In this document: one piece after another, positions 1-10,842 of the stretch
Layout of the letters: the number at the start of each line of letters is the position of its first letter
Numbering within the stretch: position 1 is the stretch's first letter
NCBI RefSeq assembly: GCF_014805685.1
Contig: NC_060885.1
Location: 8,715,632-8,779,631, forward strand
DNA length: 64,000 bases
Direction: 5' to 3'
DNA from: Silurus meridionalis
Taxonomy: Eukaryota > Chordata > Actinopteri > Siluriformes > Siluridae
Program-made: the position numbers and the translations under genes
Notes under the pieces: generated by a model
What the model saw: only the letters and a program-made list of their open reading frames with translations
The model's database searches: none
Told to the model about the DNA's origin: nothing

Positions 1-45
1 TGCCATTTTGTCGGATGAAATTTGACCACGCGCACGCACGCGCTC

Positions 46-113
46 TATGACGTTAGCATGATTTCCCTAGGCATGCGTCCCCTCAGGGATCCTGTTACGT
101 CAACGTTACGTCA
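46..113. promoter_or_regulatory. Cluster of three CRE/ATF-like sites
   Basis: TGACGTTA occurs at 48-55, TTACGTCA at 95-102 and TTACGTCA again at 106-113. The last two are 11 bp apart, one helical turn. These are variants of the CREB/ATF octamer TGACGTCA. The patch is CpG-rich compared with its surroundings. No function can be proven from sequence. Confidence 0.35.
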
Positions 114-174
114 GTGTGTCGGTGGAGGGGAAGAAAAGTGATAAAGTGGGCAGACACCCATACAAGTGCAGACA

Positions 175-499
175 CAGACACACACACACACACACACCAT
201 GGCTAGTCTTTATGCTAAGACAAAGAACAGACACATTCTCTCTTTTTTTTCCTCTCTCTCTGTGTCTCTTTCTCTTTTTCTCGGCATTTGACAAACAGCC
301 CGTAGGCGCTCGGCAAGCGCGTCAACGTACGCCGGGCACTGCCGCGGCAACCGCTGCCAATCAGAACGTCCGCCTGCTTACCGGACACACAACCTGGCCA
401 ATACCACTCACCCTGTTCATGCAAACACCAGGAATGTGTGTTTAATGCCAGAAGCAGTGTCGACAGCAATGAGCAAATGGCCATTACAAACATCCGCAT

Positions 500-533
<34 letters not shown>

Positions 534-829
534 ACACATCGCAAACAAAACACACACACAAGCGTATACACGAGGAGGGCGTGCAAAAAAGCTTGTTTTG
601 CAGCCTCCCCCTCTCTACCACCGCTCCCCAGGGGTCGGCTGATTTCCCCTCTCTTGCTGTCATTCAAATCACGCCTTTGTTTGGCAGGAAAGGAAAAAAC
701 AAGGGAGAGAGAGAAAGAGAGAGAGGGAGAGAGGGAGAGACAGACAGACAGACAGAAAGGCTGGATGGAACAAGTTCAGGGCAGTTCTTCTGCCAGTTCT
801 TCCTCCACATGCATTCCTGTGGCTGCATG

Positions 830-871
<42 letters not shown>

Positions 872-1075
872 GAGTGAGTGAGTGAGTAAAAGAGAGAGAG
901 AGTGAGAGAGAAAAAACGTACGGAAGGAAGGGACATGTGCGAGGGAGTGAACATGAGGGGCAAAACAGGGGGAGAAGAAGAGAAAAAAAAAAAAAGGAAG
1001 AACACTCGCTTCCAAGAACGCAGGGAGTAGAAAAAAACGTGATGATGGGAGGAGAGAGAGAGAGAGAGGAGACGC
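175..1075. repeat. Simple-repeat block: CA, GT and GA arrays
   Basis: (CA)n at about 178-198 and 502-531, a pyrimidine run at 238-282, purine-rich GA/GACA sequence at 697-757, (GT)n at 830-869, GAGT and GA repeats at 870-910, and further purine-rich sequence with A-runs to about 1070. Several apparent ORFs of up to 163 codons across this block are translations of these repeats and show no conserved domain. Confidence 0.9.
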
Positions 1076-1149
1076 TGCTCAAAAATCAGAAACTCAATGT
1101 CAGTACATTTGATTCTTAACACTACATACAGTTCTGGACAGAACACAGA

Positions 1150-1240
1150 TATCACGCCGGGTGAACGCGCGCCGCTCTGCTCAGGGTCGAATCCTGACGT
1201 GTGGCGTGCGCAGTCACGTGACGGCGTGACGTTGAATTAT
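1150..1240. promoter_or_regulatory. CpG-rich patch with palindromic E-box
   Basis: GTCACGTGAC at 1213-1222 is a perfect 10-bp palindrome. It matches the consensus bound by TFEB/TFE3/MITF and USF-type bHLH-zip factors. It lies in a CpG-rich patch that includes CGCGCGCC near 1166. The following sequence to 2210 is AT-rich, with no repeat family or gene recognised. Confidence 0.3.
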
Positions 1241-2210
1241 GTCAAAGAAATTCTCCTCGTACGAATGATGAGTAGACGTACTAATAACTATAATGTATAT
1301 AGCAGAGACGGTACACAAGTGGCGCATCCTACCTTTGACACTTTCTGAACTTAAACTGAATGGAGGAAAAATGTTTTTAAATGCATGGAATTACATTTTT
1401 CTGTCACTTTAATCCTCAGAAAAAGAAACAAATCATAGTGTCAATTATTGTGGTGTATTTGGGCATGGTATGTTTTTTTTCTGAAGCTGTTAAAAGGAGC
1501 TCAGTTCAAATCATCAACAAATATGTTCAGTATTTTATAAAGAAAGCTAAAACTAGAGCCAGGTCTCCATTACTACACTGGAATTCTTTTCAAATGACTG
1601 ATAATAATTCATGTTAAAAGTAATGGATGATCCACGGCTATAAACTTGCACGATGAGGAGACAAAAGACCGCCTGGCGCCAATCGAAGTAAAAAGCAAAT
1701 AGGTATTTAAGAGAGATTTTGTGATTGGTGTTAATTCCTTATGACGTTTTTCGTGATATTTCACTTTTTAACGTTTCCTTCTTCTGTTCATCGAATCCAT
1801 CGTTTATCGAAATGACCATATTCACCGTAGAAGATTACCGACATGGACAAATCATCCGTTGAGCTCAGAAAGGAAATAAGAAATGTTCACTATAGTCAGT
1901 TCAGTCTGTGGGGAAGTCATACAGTAGTTCCAGGTGAAAAGTAAAATCATATTAAATGCACTGGATATCGTTTCTGTAGGACCTTTTTATCACAAGGGGT
2001 GTGATTCTGGACACACAGATTAATAAGAATTGAACAACAGCAAAACAACATGATGGCTAACAAAAGAAAAAACTGTCAAACAAACAATTGTGTGGATTTT
2101 ATTGTAAGGAGATGTTCATTTAACATGATTGGAAGGAGTCTCCAGTGTCAGTGGTTTCAAACAGTCTGAGGTAAAACTGGAACCTTGTTTGCCATATGCA
2201 AACGTCCTAT
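1241..2210. other. Intronic sequence, nothing recognised
   Basis: AT-rich, apparently unique sequence. Two short open frames (1097-1348 and 1381-1617) have no motif, codon signature or splice context supporting coding. Confidence 0.6.
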
Positions 2211-2640
2211 TGCTCACTAGCTAGTGCTCACTATTTTGTTAGTGCTTACTGCTCACTTTTACTGGTTATTTAGCTAGTGCTCGCTATTTACATTTACAGC
2301 ATTTTGGCAGAGCAACTTTTCATCCGGAGCAACTTTTTATTTCATTTATTCAACTTGAGCAGTTGAGGGTTAAGAGCAGTGGCAGCTTGGCGTTTCAGGG
2401 ATTTGAACTCGCAAACCTCCAATGAGAAGTCCAACATTTTAACCACATTGCTATTATATGAACATATTAACGCCTAGCTATTTAGCTATTGTTTACTATT
2501 TAGCTAAGTGATCCCTGTTTAGCTATTGATTGCCGTGCTTGCTGTTTAAAAAGTGATCCCCGTTCAATATTTCAATCAAACAGCAAGCAATATTCAATAT
2601 TTAGCTAGCGCTCGCAGTTTTTCTCAAGAACAAATTGTAG
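2205..2640. repeat. Degenerate minisatellite (TAGCTAGTGCTCACTATTT-like)
   Basis: Variants of AGCTAGTGCTCACTATT recur at 2217-2290 and again at 2468-2636, with units of about 18-25 bp. The array is split by a minus-strand SINE at 2289-2449. Unit copies are diverged, so the array is old. Confidence 0.6.
2289..2449 (-). mobile_element. tRNA-type SINE inside the minisatellite
   Basis: The minus strand carries the fish SINE signature. In plus orientation this reads as a fragment resembling CATTTACGGCATTTGGCAG, then GAGCAGTTGAGGGTTAAG, then a decayed box-B-like stretch (GATTTGAACTCGCAAACC) and TTAACCAC. GCTATT at 2283-2288 and 2450-2455 is a plausible 6-bp target duplication. Age is moderate, with many substitutions. 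Confidence 0.65.
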
Positions 2641-3271
2641 TTTCTTCGTCTTAGTTTTAAAAGGAACACCTTGTAGAAATTCCACAACGTAATATAAAAA
2701 GAGACGTGTGATTTCAAAAGAATAAAACACGAACGACATGCTGATACAGAAAGGTAAAAAACTTCAGTGTGTAAATCTCATTGTTGACCGTTTTTTTTCT
2801 TTCTTTCTGGCAAAGCACCTTTTTGTTTACTACGTTAGCTTCACGGCTCCAGTGCTAAAGTAAAAAAAAGAAAAAAAAGAAGAAAAAAAAGAAGCAAAAT
2901 CTGGTCTGATTGACTACTTTTGTGCTAAGTGGAAAAAATTATGTAAATTCCATTTTGGGCTGAAGTATCGGTTTAATATATAATCGCTCAAGCACCTCTT
3001 GTGATCCTGGCCTGTGACAGTGTTAGTAATTCATTCACTCTTCTGTTTGCTCTGCCTTTCATTTATTTATTCATGAGGCATTAATCCATTAGTCCACCGC
3101 CATTAATTCGGCTACATTAGATCAGGCAAAGCTACACCACGCCATGCGCACGCACAGACACACTACCGCTTTAACACCAGTTTCAGAAAGCTGGTACACA
3201 GAGGCAGTGGTAGTTTATGCCTGAGAAATAAATGGTGTGAAAAAAAGTGATGAAAACCTACAGAATACATG
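2641..3271. other. Intronic sequence with a possible conserved noncoding stretch
   Basis: Mostly unique, AT-rich. An A-rich purine tract is at 2862-2898. The stretch at about 3050-3145 is free of simple repeats and carries several homeodomain-type ATTA/TTAAT cores (ATTAATCCATTAG, CCATTAATTCGG), an organisation often seen in conserved intronic enhancers. Conservation itself cannot be judged here. Confidence 0.3.
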
Positions 3272-3375
3272 ATGCCTTGCTCAAGCGCCCAGCAGTGGCA
3301 GCCTGGTGGTGATGGGATTTGAACTCAAAACCTTCCAATCAGAACTCAAAAATCTTACCCACTGTGAAACAACTT
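3272..3375 (-). mobile_element. SINE fragment, same family as 2289-2449
   Basis: The plus strand reads CCTTGCTCAAGCGCCCAGCAGTGGCAGCCTGGTGGTG and then a GATTTGAACTC segment, the central and 5' part of the family in reverse. The 3' end is missing, and short flanks show no clear duplication. Confidence 0.6.
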
Positions 3376-4949
3376 GCCCATACAACAGCAGGTAGCAATT
3401 TTTCATTTTTTGCCAAAAAATTGAATTGCCAAAACAGCTTTTTGCGATTATATATGTAACGCTAATCTAACTGCACTCTATGCAATTTTTATCTGTAACT
3501 TGCCCATGCTGGTGATAAACCGGCCATTTTCACAATAATAATTAATAAATGATATATTGTCCAGCTTTATTATCAAACAGACAAAGAGCAGGAACTGACC
3601 TCCAATCATCATATATGCAGAACCTCTAACAGCCACTAGAGGCGCTTTTCCTTTATCACTAAAGGAACCCTACACAATAGGTTAAAAAAAAAAAAAACAG
3701 TGGTTTTAAAATAAAAAAGGAGGGGGTGGGGCATAGCACTTACCTGCTCCCAGAATGCACCACAGCACAGGACATCGAGCCCGAAGCAGCATGAAACAGG
3801 AAGAGAAAAAGAGAGAGGAATATAAAACGTTAGTGCACAGAGAAAAACTGAGATCTTTGATTTCACAGTCGGCTGAGTTTCACTGTAATATAAGCGTGTG
3901 TGTGTGTAAAACCAGACACCATTAATCTGTAAATACTGAAGTTTTGACACACACACAGTCTCAAATGCACAATATAACTTAATACTTATGCAATATGTAC
4001 TGATATCAATAATGCCGTTAGATTCCCATTACACTCATTTCCTACTCGGCAGTCAGGATGTTTAAAAAACACGGAAGAAATAAATCAGTGCTCGTTTACA
4101 CAGAGTGTACCTGTAGCAAAGGATCAATTGGCCAATCAAAAGCCGCCGGGGACACACGCATTTCATGAATGAGTTGTTAGTTTATTTTATTCACGGTTGC
4201 TTGACAAACCAGTGGGTTCAACTACCAGAAAGAGTAAATGAAAAATGCTGTCTAATGAGGTTCAAAAATCATGCGTCATGCAGCTCGATGCTCCACCTCT
4301 AGTGCAGGCGTCTGAATCCCACCGTCTGCTGCACTACAAACATCGGCTGAATGTAAAAACACAAAAGAGGAAATGACAGAACCAAGGGAAATAAAGTGCA
4401 GCACAAAACGTAGTCACGTACCTAGTGGCTTTTGCAAGTACGACGCAAAAACTGAACATAACCTCGCAGTTCAACCGAGCCAGACTAAACAAATATGGCG
4501 ATCAGACGTAATAAAATCTTGCAGCCAAAACATTCACAAACAACCGCTTGACTATTTGTTGATTTCAAAATATCACAATGTACTACGTCAAAAAAATAAT
4601 CCTTCAGGCAAGGATAAAGTTACGCAGTGTTCCTCTAAACGGGAATGCACCTCCTTGTTAAGTTTCTGAGTGTGAATACAATGTCTATTGTCCATCATGG
4701 CCATCAGCTAGTCAAATAAACCAAGTGTTTGCTGTGTATTTTCTCTCAATATAGATGCACACAATGGAGCGAATTAGAATTATTTTCCTTTATAGTGTGT
4801 GGTATGACTATGGATACCACACAAACTAGGGTTGGTCATCCAACACAAGTTAAGGTAGGGTGCACAGAAAGTGTATGGTACCTAATGTAAGAAATTAGGC
4901 ACACACAAATATAGCTTTGTAGGTGATATATTGGAAGGTGATATATATT
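3376..4949. other. Intronic sequence, nothing recognised
   Basis: AT-rich unique sequence with short A-runs (3680-3693) and a short GT run near 3895-3908. The 98-106 codon open frames at 3636-3956 and 4373-4669 lack recognisable motifs. Confidence 0.55.
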
Positions 4950-5325
4950 TTAGAACATCCCATTCTTCAACCTCCACTCTTCTGGGAAGATGTTCCACCA
5001 GATTTTTGAGTGTGACTGTAGTGATTTGTGTTCATTCGGATACATCATCAAATCAGGTGCTGATGTAGGTGAGCAGTGTTCACAATCATTCCTGAAGGTG
5101 TTCAGTAAGGTTGAGGTCAGCGCTCTAAAAACAGACTACACCAGATCTTCCAGTCCAACCCATGTAAACCACATCTTCATGGAGGCTGCTTTGTGCACAG
5201 GGGCATCATCATGCTGGATCAGGGTTGAGTCTCTTGGTTCAAGTAAATTTAATGCATCCAAAGACATCCAATACAATTGTGTGCCACCAACTTTGTGGTA
5301 ACAGTTTAGGGAAGAATGTTATGTC
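4950..5325 (-). mobile_element. Tc1-like DNA transposon relic, copy a
   Basis: One of about ten diverged copies of a Tc1/mariner-derived element in the window. Diagnostic minus-strand text includes GGAAGATGTTCCACCAGATTTT, the segment corresponding to the NAPVHKA region of a Tc1 transposase, and CTGTTACCACAAAG. No open transposase frame survives and the terminal inverted repeats are lost or unrecognisable. Confidence 0.7.
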
Positions 5326-5487
5326 TATATACTGTATATAAGTGATAACTGGATAAACTCTTGTGTCGATTAAGACCAAAATGGCGAACAAAACCATTGT
5401 TTGTGGAAGTAAACTTACCTACACAAAAAGAAAACAGAAAGTCCAATAACAGACATAAATAAGCCGAACTCAACATAAAATTTGTGG
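5326..5487. other. Short unique spacer
   Basis: AT-rich, no feature recognised. Confidence 0.4.
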
Positions 5488-5700
5488 GAAGTGGTAACTT
5501 ATTGGTTAAGGCTCTGGGTTACTGATAGGAAAGTCTTGGTTCAAGCCCCGGTATGGCCAAGCTGCCGCTCTTAGGACCCCTGAGCAAGGCCCTTAACCAT
5601 CTGTGCTTCAGAGGCACTGTATCATAGCTGACCCCAGCTGACCACAACATTTCTGAGATATGCAAAGAAAGAATTTCAGTGTGCTGTAAAAGTACATATA
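5488..5700 (+). mobile_element. tRNA-derived SINE, near complete
   Basis: Begins near a box-A-like ATTGGTTAAGGCTCTGGGTT, followed by the box-B-like GGTTCAAGCCCC (5539-5550). It continues through AAGCTGCC and GAGCAAGGCCCTTAACC to a 3' body ending GAAAGAATTTCAGTGTGCTGT. The A and B box spacing fits a pol III promoter of tRNA type. This is the best preserved copy of the family in the window. Confidence 0.75.
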
Positions 5701-5850
5701 TACTACAAGTATAAAGCATCTTTTAAAAGCCAGTCACAGCTTTAGTACCTGTAATTCCAAAAGTGTACATTTATTTACAAAGATTGTGCTTTTAATAACC
5801 AAGAGACAAATCAAGACACAGTACATATCAAAGTTGGGAAAAAATCATCT

Positions 5851-6092
5851 TTCGGCTGCTCCCATTAGGGGTCGCCACAGCGGCTCATCCGTCTCCATAC
5901 CAACCTGTCCTCTACATCTGCCTCTTTCACACCAACTACCTGCATGTCTTTCCTCACCACATCCATAAACCTCCTCCTTGGCCTTTCTCTTTTCCTCCTA
6001 CCTGGAGGCTCCATCCTCAGCATTCTCCTACCGAATATACCCCATGTCCCTCCTCTGCACATGTCCAAACCATCTCAATCTCGCCTCCCTCA
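5851..6092 (-). mobile_element. RTE-clade LINE, 5'-truncated 3' end
   Basis: The minus strand encodes the C-terminal tail of the RTE reverse-transcriptase polyprotein (RRMLRMEPPGRRKR, RPRRRFMDVV, VKEADVEDRL) and then the short 3' end GGGAGCAGCCGAAAG. Only about 240 bp of a roughly 3 kb element remain. Strong 5' truncation is the usual result of target-primed reverse transcription. It is closely related to the longer copy at 56816-59015. Confidence 0.85.
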
Positions 6093-6843
6093 AAATGATA
6101 TATTGCACCCAGACACTTGAGTATGCACCAGGAAAGTTTCAAAATGGTTGAACGATTGGGGATACATCTACAGAGTGCCTTTATTCTAGGAGACCAAGCA
6201 GACTAGCCAAGTGTGCATCTGTGATGAGCTCACAGATATGAGATATGGATATAGGTATGAGAAAGAGGGCAGACAGCCACATGAGCGGCAACTCATTAAA
6301 CAGATGCAACAGAGGAAGCACATGATAGCAGTCACCATCTGTGCTTTCATGGATTCATTACTCAGCTGTAACTGAATAACACAAGCAGTAAAGGGGTCTT
6401 CATTTAGCATAATCTAAGTGTCATACTTGTCAAGTCCAACGATTACTATGTAAACGTGACCGAGTAAGACCCACTAGTCCATAATACTGCAGGAGGCAGA
6501 ATTTGTAGGGAAAAAAGGGTGGCTGGTCGATGATTTACCCACATGCTCTTTTTCAACAGCCTTCAACCAAGTGGTACTTAGTGGAATACAATTTCGAAAA
6601 TAAATTTTCACCTCGAAAATGTCCCTGGACAAAAAAAAAAGGAATTGTGTGTGTTGTTTCTTGTGAAATACCCGTCATGGCAGCACTCACAAAATTTGTA
6701 TTTGAATGAAACAGCCCTGGTCCTGTCAGGTAAAGATGTTGCCCACAAGGCTCCTGTGTTGTTCAGGTTCCAAATACGTTTGGAGGCTTCAGTGATTTTG
6801 CAGGCTGGTCAATGTATCAAGGTTCTATTATACTTAATGCAGT

Positions 6844-6845
<2 letters not shown>
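6093..6845. other. Intronic sequence, nothing recognised
   Basis: Unique sequence without recognisable repeat family or coding signal. Confidence 0.5.

Positions 6846-6894
<49 letters not shown>
6846..6894. repeat. (CA)n microsatellite
   Basis: About 24 uninterrupted CA units, a likely length-polymorphic locus. Confidence 0.95.
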
Positions 6895-6896
<2 letters not shown>

Positions 6897-7159
6897 GGCC
6901 TTGTGCACCCTCCAGTCATCCTCTTGAAATGTGGGAGTGACAGGGCTCTGTTTGTTCTGCTGGAATTGAAGCACAACACACAGTATGACCATCCTGTTTC
7001 GAAACCAGGTGCACAAACTTTCGAACTCTGGTATTGGTAGATGCAATGTATTGTCTTATTGTTTTATTTTTATTTGTTTATTTTTTTAGTCCTCACTCCG
7101 CCATAAGGGGCATTGTGCGGCACGTGCCGAATGATTTAATTGCCGTTTCCATAGCAGTT

Positions 7160-7366
7160 TTTTTCTTTCTTTTTTTTTTTTTTTTACTGGGTTTGGCTGC
7201 TAGCCCAATGTCCACTCTCCTTTCATGGCCAGACCTGAGTCCCTCCATGGCAGAGTTCTTTATCCCCATTCCCACAACGGAGCACCTATTGGGGTAAAGG
7301 GCTTTGCTCAAACCCACAACCCCAAGATCCAAATTTCCATGCCTTAACCACTGGACTCCCACCTCC
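7160..7366 (-). mobile_element. SINE-like element with poly-A tail
   Basis: On the minus strand the unit begins GGTGGGAGTCCAGTGGTTAAGG (box-A-like), then GGTTGTGGGTTTGAGC (box-B-like), and ends in an A-rich tail (plus-strand T run 7159-7188). The head, pol III-type boxes and A tail fit a SINE distinct from the family at 5488. A 89-codon open frame through it is not a gene. Confidence 0.55.
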
Positions 7367-7920
7367 CCCGTATTGTTTTATAAACCATGGTAAAAGAACA
7401 TGTAGTAGTAATTACACACAGACACTTGACGCATTCTTGGGATTCAGCCTTTTTTCATAATTATCAAAGGTATATGAAACGGCACACACACTGCACAAAA
7501 CTCCCGAATGCTACGCTCTCAGTAAACAGCTGGAACAGACGGATGGAGCTGTACACTCACGAAACGACAAACACCACAAACTGTTCCTCCACTGTTCTCG
7601 TCCTCAGAAGGCCGAATAATAGAGCAGGAGCAAATGGCTGATTAACCCTGTAGGAGCCGAGCGCACGCAGGAGCATTCCGTAACAGGCCAGCAGGTGGCT
7701 GTATATCAAAATAAAAGTCTGCTTGGTTTCGCGAAGCCTAAATAAACTCGGGCGATTACCGCGGCAGCTGCGCAAACCCCACGATCAGCGGCCGAGTGAG
7801 GACACTCTCTGACACAACGCACTCGAACACAAGCAAGTTCCTACACAATGCACACACAGAACAAGGAGAGCATGCACGACAGGACAGAACACCGAGGGAG
7901 GAGAAGAGGGAGGAAAATTA
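7367..7920. other. Intronic sequence, nothing recognised
   Basis: Mostly unique sequence. The part from about 7640 to 7800 is moderately CpG-rich, with no motif I can assign. Confidence 0.5.
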
Positions 7921-7933
7921 GGTGATACTGTGG

Positions 7934-8002
<69 letters not shown>

Positions 8003-8495
8003 AAGATAAATGAAGAGTTGTTTGCAATCTTAAGTTTGATGAGTAAGTTTACCTCAGTTGAACTCAGAGAGAGAGAGACAGACAGAAATGGGTGTGAGAG
8101 AGAGAGAGAGAGAGATATGGGAAGCCAAAGACAATGAGAGAGACAAATTGGCAAAAAGAACAGACAGCAGAGACAGCAGGACAAGAGACAGACAGCAGGG
8201 AGGGAATAGAGAGAATAGGACAGACAGACAGACGACAAAGCATTGAGAAAGACAGAGACAAACAGACAGATATGCAGACAGACAGAAGAAACCTAGAAAG
8301 ACAACAGGAAGAGAATCAATAGAGATAAACAGACAGACAGACCCAAAGAGACACAGAGAAACAGAAGAGAGAGGAAGAGAAATACAGATAGACAAGCAGG
8401 CACACAGAAGAGAACTAGTGAGACAATCAAGAGAGAAAAGACAAACAGACAGCAGGGAAAGAATTGAAAAGAAAGAGAGACAGACAGAAGATACC

Positions 8496-8546
<51 letters not shown>

Positions 8547-8870
8547 TCAAGAAAGAGAAATAGACAGACAGACACACGGGTAAGCAGGCAGGCAGATAAG
8601 AGAGACTTAGAGAATCAAGAGAGAGAAAATGAAGGACAGACATACACAAATAGACAAAGAAAGGCAAGAGAGATTCGAGTGAGAGAAAGACAGATGGACA
8701 GAAGGGAATGAGACAGACAGCAGAGAAACAGCATGTCAAACAGAAAAACAGACAGACAGATCAAAAGACAAAAACAGAAAAAAGAGACACAAGAGAGATT
8801 GGCAGACAGGATAAAAGAGAAAGAGAGAAAGACAGGAAGCAGACAGACATTTAAAAGGTCATTCAATTTT
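7921..8870. repeat. Long polypurine GA / GACA array
   Basis: Pure (GA)n at 7932-8000 and 8499-8542 frames a long plus-strand purine-rich block built from GACAGACAGACA, GAGAGAGA and AATCAAGAGAGAAA segments. Longer units of roughly 60-90 bp recur loosely. GACA arrays resemble Bkm-type satellite DNA. ORFs through this block (SLSLSL, CLSVCL) are artefacts. Confidence 0.9.
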
Positions 8871-9584
8871 ATTTTTAAAAAATCGGCCCCTCTCATGGTT
8901 TATAATATTAATGTGGTATGAATGTGTTATTGTGTTAAACATTATGATGTTCTTTAGACCTGGTTAGGAAGCACAGTGTAAATGTCACTCAAAAAGCAGA
9001 CGAGTGAAAAAGTGTTTGTCGTTTTGTCGCTGTTTGTTTTTTACACACACCTGCATGACGCTCCTATGTTGTAGTCTGGTTAAGAATATAAGAAGACGAC
9101 TGAGGCACAGAGCAGGAAACAGGAGTGTGAATGAGCTCAGGGAGGGGGGGAAAAAAACTTAAGCGGACGTCAGGTGAGCCGATCACACGATCATCACTAC
9201 ACGCCCACTTTACAAATTCATGTAAAATATAAGTGAAGAAAATCAGTGTAATCCATATAAAAACCGGCAGCAGAAGCTCTTGCAATCGAATTTTTGTGAG
9301 AAACTGAACAAAATGTTTCTTATGACACATCCAGCTTAAAGAACGAGGCTCAGGAGGTCTGTGGATGGACCAGAGCTGGTTTTTAAGATCACTTACAGCA
9401 TTAAAAAAAACAGATTTATTTAAAAATTTCAGCACGAGAGTTAAGTTTGAGCAAATGAGGAGATGAAAAGGCTGCACTAAAGCGCTGCTGCATCGCTCTC
9501 TTCAGAGGAGGACAAAATGAGAGGAGAGAAAATGAATGGCGGAGATGAAATGGCTGCATGAAAAACAAACAAAAAGTATAGAGC
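8871..9584. other. Intronic sequence between two GACA blocks
   Basis: AT-rich unique sequence; no repeat or gene recognised. Confidence 0.5.
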
Positions 9585-9889
9585 CAGACAGAGAGATGAA
9601 GGACAGAAATAGTAAAGACAGCAGGGAGAAAATCAAGAAAGGGAAAGAGACAGACAGACAAAGACAGGAGAATCAAGAAAAGAGAAATAGACAGACAGAC
9701 AAAGAATCAAGAGTGTGAAATCGACAGACAGAGAGTGATAGAAGCAGAGGGACAAAGAAAACCAAGTTGAGAATAAAGAGAGAAAATGGGACAGACAGAA
9801 ACAGCCAGAGAAAAGAGGAGCAAATCAAGAGAGAGAAAGCGAGAGAAGGAGACATACTGATAGAAACAGACAAAAGAGAATTTAATGAC

Positions 9890-9920
<31 letters not shown>

Positions 9921-9960
9921 CAGAGACAGAGAGAGACAGAGAGAAGTGAAAGACAGACAA
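9585..9960. repeat. Second GACA-type polypurine block
   Basis: Repeats the motifs of 7921-8870 (AGACAGACAGACAAAGA, AATCAAGAAAGRGAAA), suggesting duplication or shared origin. It lies 0.7 kb away in the same orientation. Confidence 0.85.
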
Positions 9961-10065
9961 ATGAGACACTTTGTTTAGATAGAGGAGAAGTGAAGATTAA
10001 TCCTGCATTAGAGATCTCTCAGAAATGGGAAGTTGGAACTACAGTTTTCTACCCACCATGCAAAC

Positions 10066-10102
<37 letters not shown>
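10066..10102. repeat. Poly-A run
   Basis: Over 30 consecutive A, directly abutting the left end of the MITE at 10109. Confidence 0.9.
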
Positions 10103-10104
<2 letters not shown>

Positions 10105-10108
10105 AAAG

Positions 10109-10444
10109 GGGTGCATCTCAATCCGCTCCATAGCTCCCTACTACCCTAGACTAGATTCCCTAATACTGGTTTACAACTGGTTTACAAAATTGGGACACTG
10201 ATGACCAGTTTCAGGACTACTCGATTTAAGTGATTTTTTTGGAAGATAGCTAAGAGGAAATGATGTCCTCATTTCCAGTAAGAGAACACAGGATTGCATG
10301 GATGCTCCTGGTTTTTGCAGTGCATTATGGGATTATTTTGAAAAGCAAAAGTTCCAGTACACTGAAAACATTTTGCCATTGGGTCCTTAAAATCGACTCC
10401 CTGATCCCTGGCTGCTGAACCAGGGAGCTAATTGAGACGCACCC
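10109..10444. mobile_element. hAT-like MITE with terminal inverted repeats
   Basis: GGGTGCATCTCAAT at 10109-10122 and its near-perfect inverse ATTGAGACGCACCC at 10431-10444 bound a 336-bp unit. AGCTCCCT follows the left repeat and its inverse precedes the right one. The interior has no transposase frame. Size, inverted ends and the GNGCGTCTCAAT-type terminus fit a non-autonomous hAT-type element. The superfamily is inferred. Confidence 0.6.
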
Positions 10445-10570
10445 ATGGACCCGTGGACAGAGCGATGTTGATTTACCCTTCTCCGATCAGCAAACTGTAG
10501 GATCAATAGTATAGATTTAACAAGCGGATATATCTGTGTGTTGACTGATCTAAAGCAAATACTCGTATGT
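10445..10570 (+). repeat. Dispersed repeat, partner at 59965-60115
   Basis: The segment ATATATCTGTGTGTTGACTGATCTAAAGCAAATACT at 10528-10563 recurs with few changes at 60068-60104, preceded in both by GATTTAAC. It is a dispersed family that I cannot name, possibly part of a larger DNA transposon together with 10109-10444. Confidence 0.5.
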
Positions 10571-10697
10571 GCAATAAAACTCACAACCCTAAGAAGTGCT
10601 GCTTTGTTTACTGTTCTTTCTGTGAGCATCCATGTTGATTTGAAAACACTCGACCTCAAGGGAAGAGAAACTCGTCCTGTGTTTACGAGCCGAAATT

Positions 10698-10842
10698 TTG
10701 GATCAGAAGGTCATAGATACAAATCCTGGCACCACCACCAAGCTGCCAAGGGCCCTTGAGCAAAGGCCCTTAACCCTCAAAAGCTCATTTGTATGTTGCT
10801 CTGGATAAGGGCATCTGCCAAATGCTGTAAATGTATCGTGTG
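10698..10842 (+). mobile_element. SINE fragment, 3' two-thirds
   Basis: GATCAGAAGGTCATAGATACAAATCC (decayed box B), AAGCTGCCAAGGGCCCTTGAG, and the 3' segment CTGGATAAGGGCATCTGCCAAATGCTGTAAATG. The last element is the conserved 3' end of this SINE family in fish. Confidence 0.65.

Noticed and set aside
2205..2640. CRISPR-like repeat-spacer array
   Set aside because: Units are degenerate and contiguous without unique spacers, in a vertebrate genome; it is a minisatellite.
5488..5700. Possible tRNA gene from A and B boxes
   Set aside because: No cloverleaf can be formed, the body continues as the SINE 3' part, and related copies occur at several positions.
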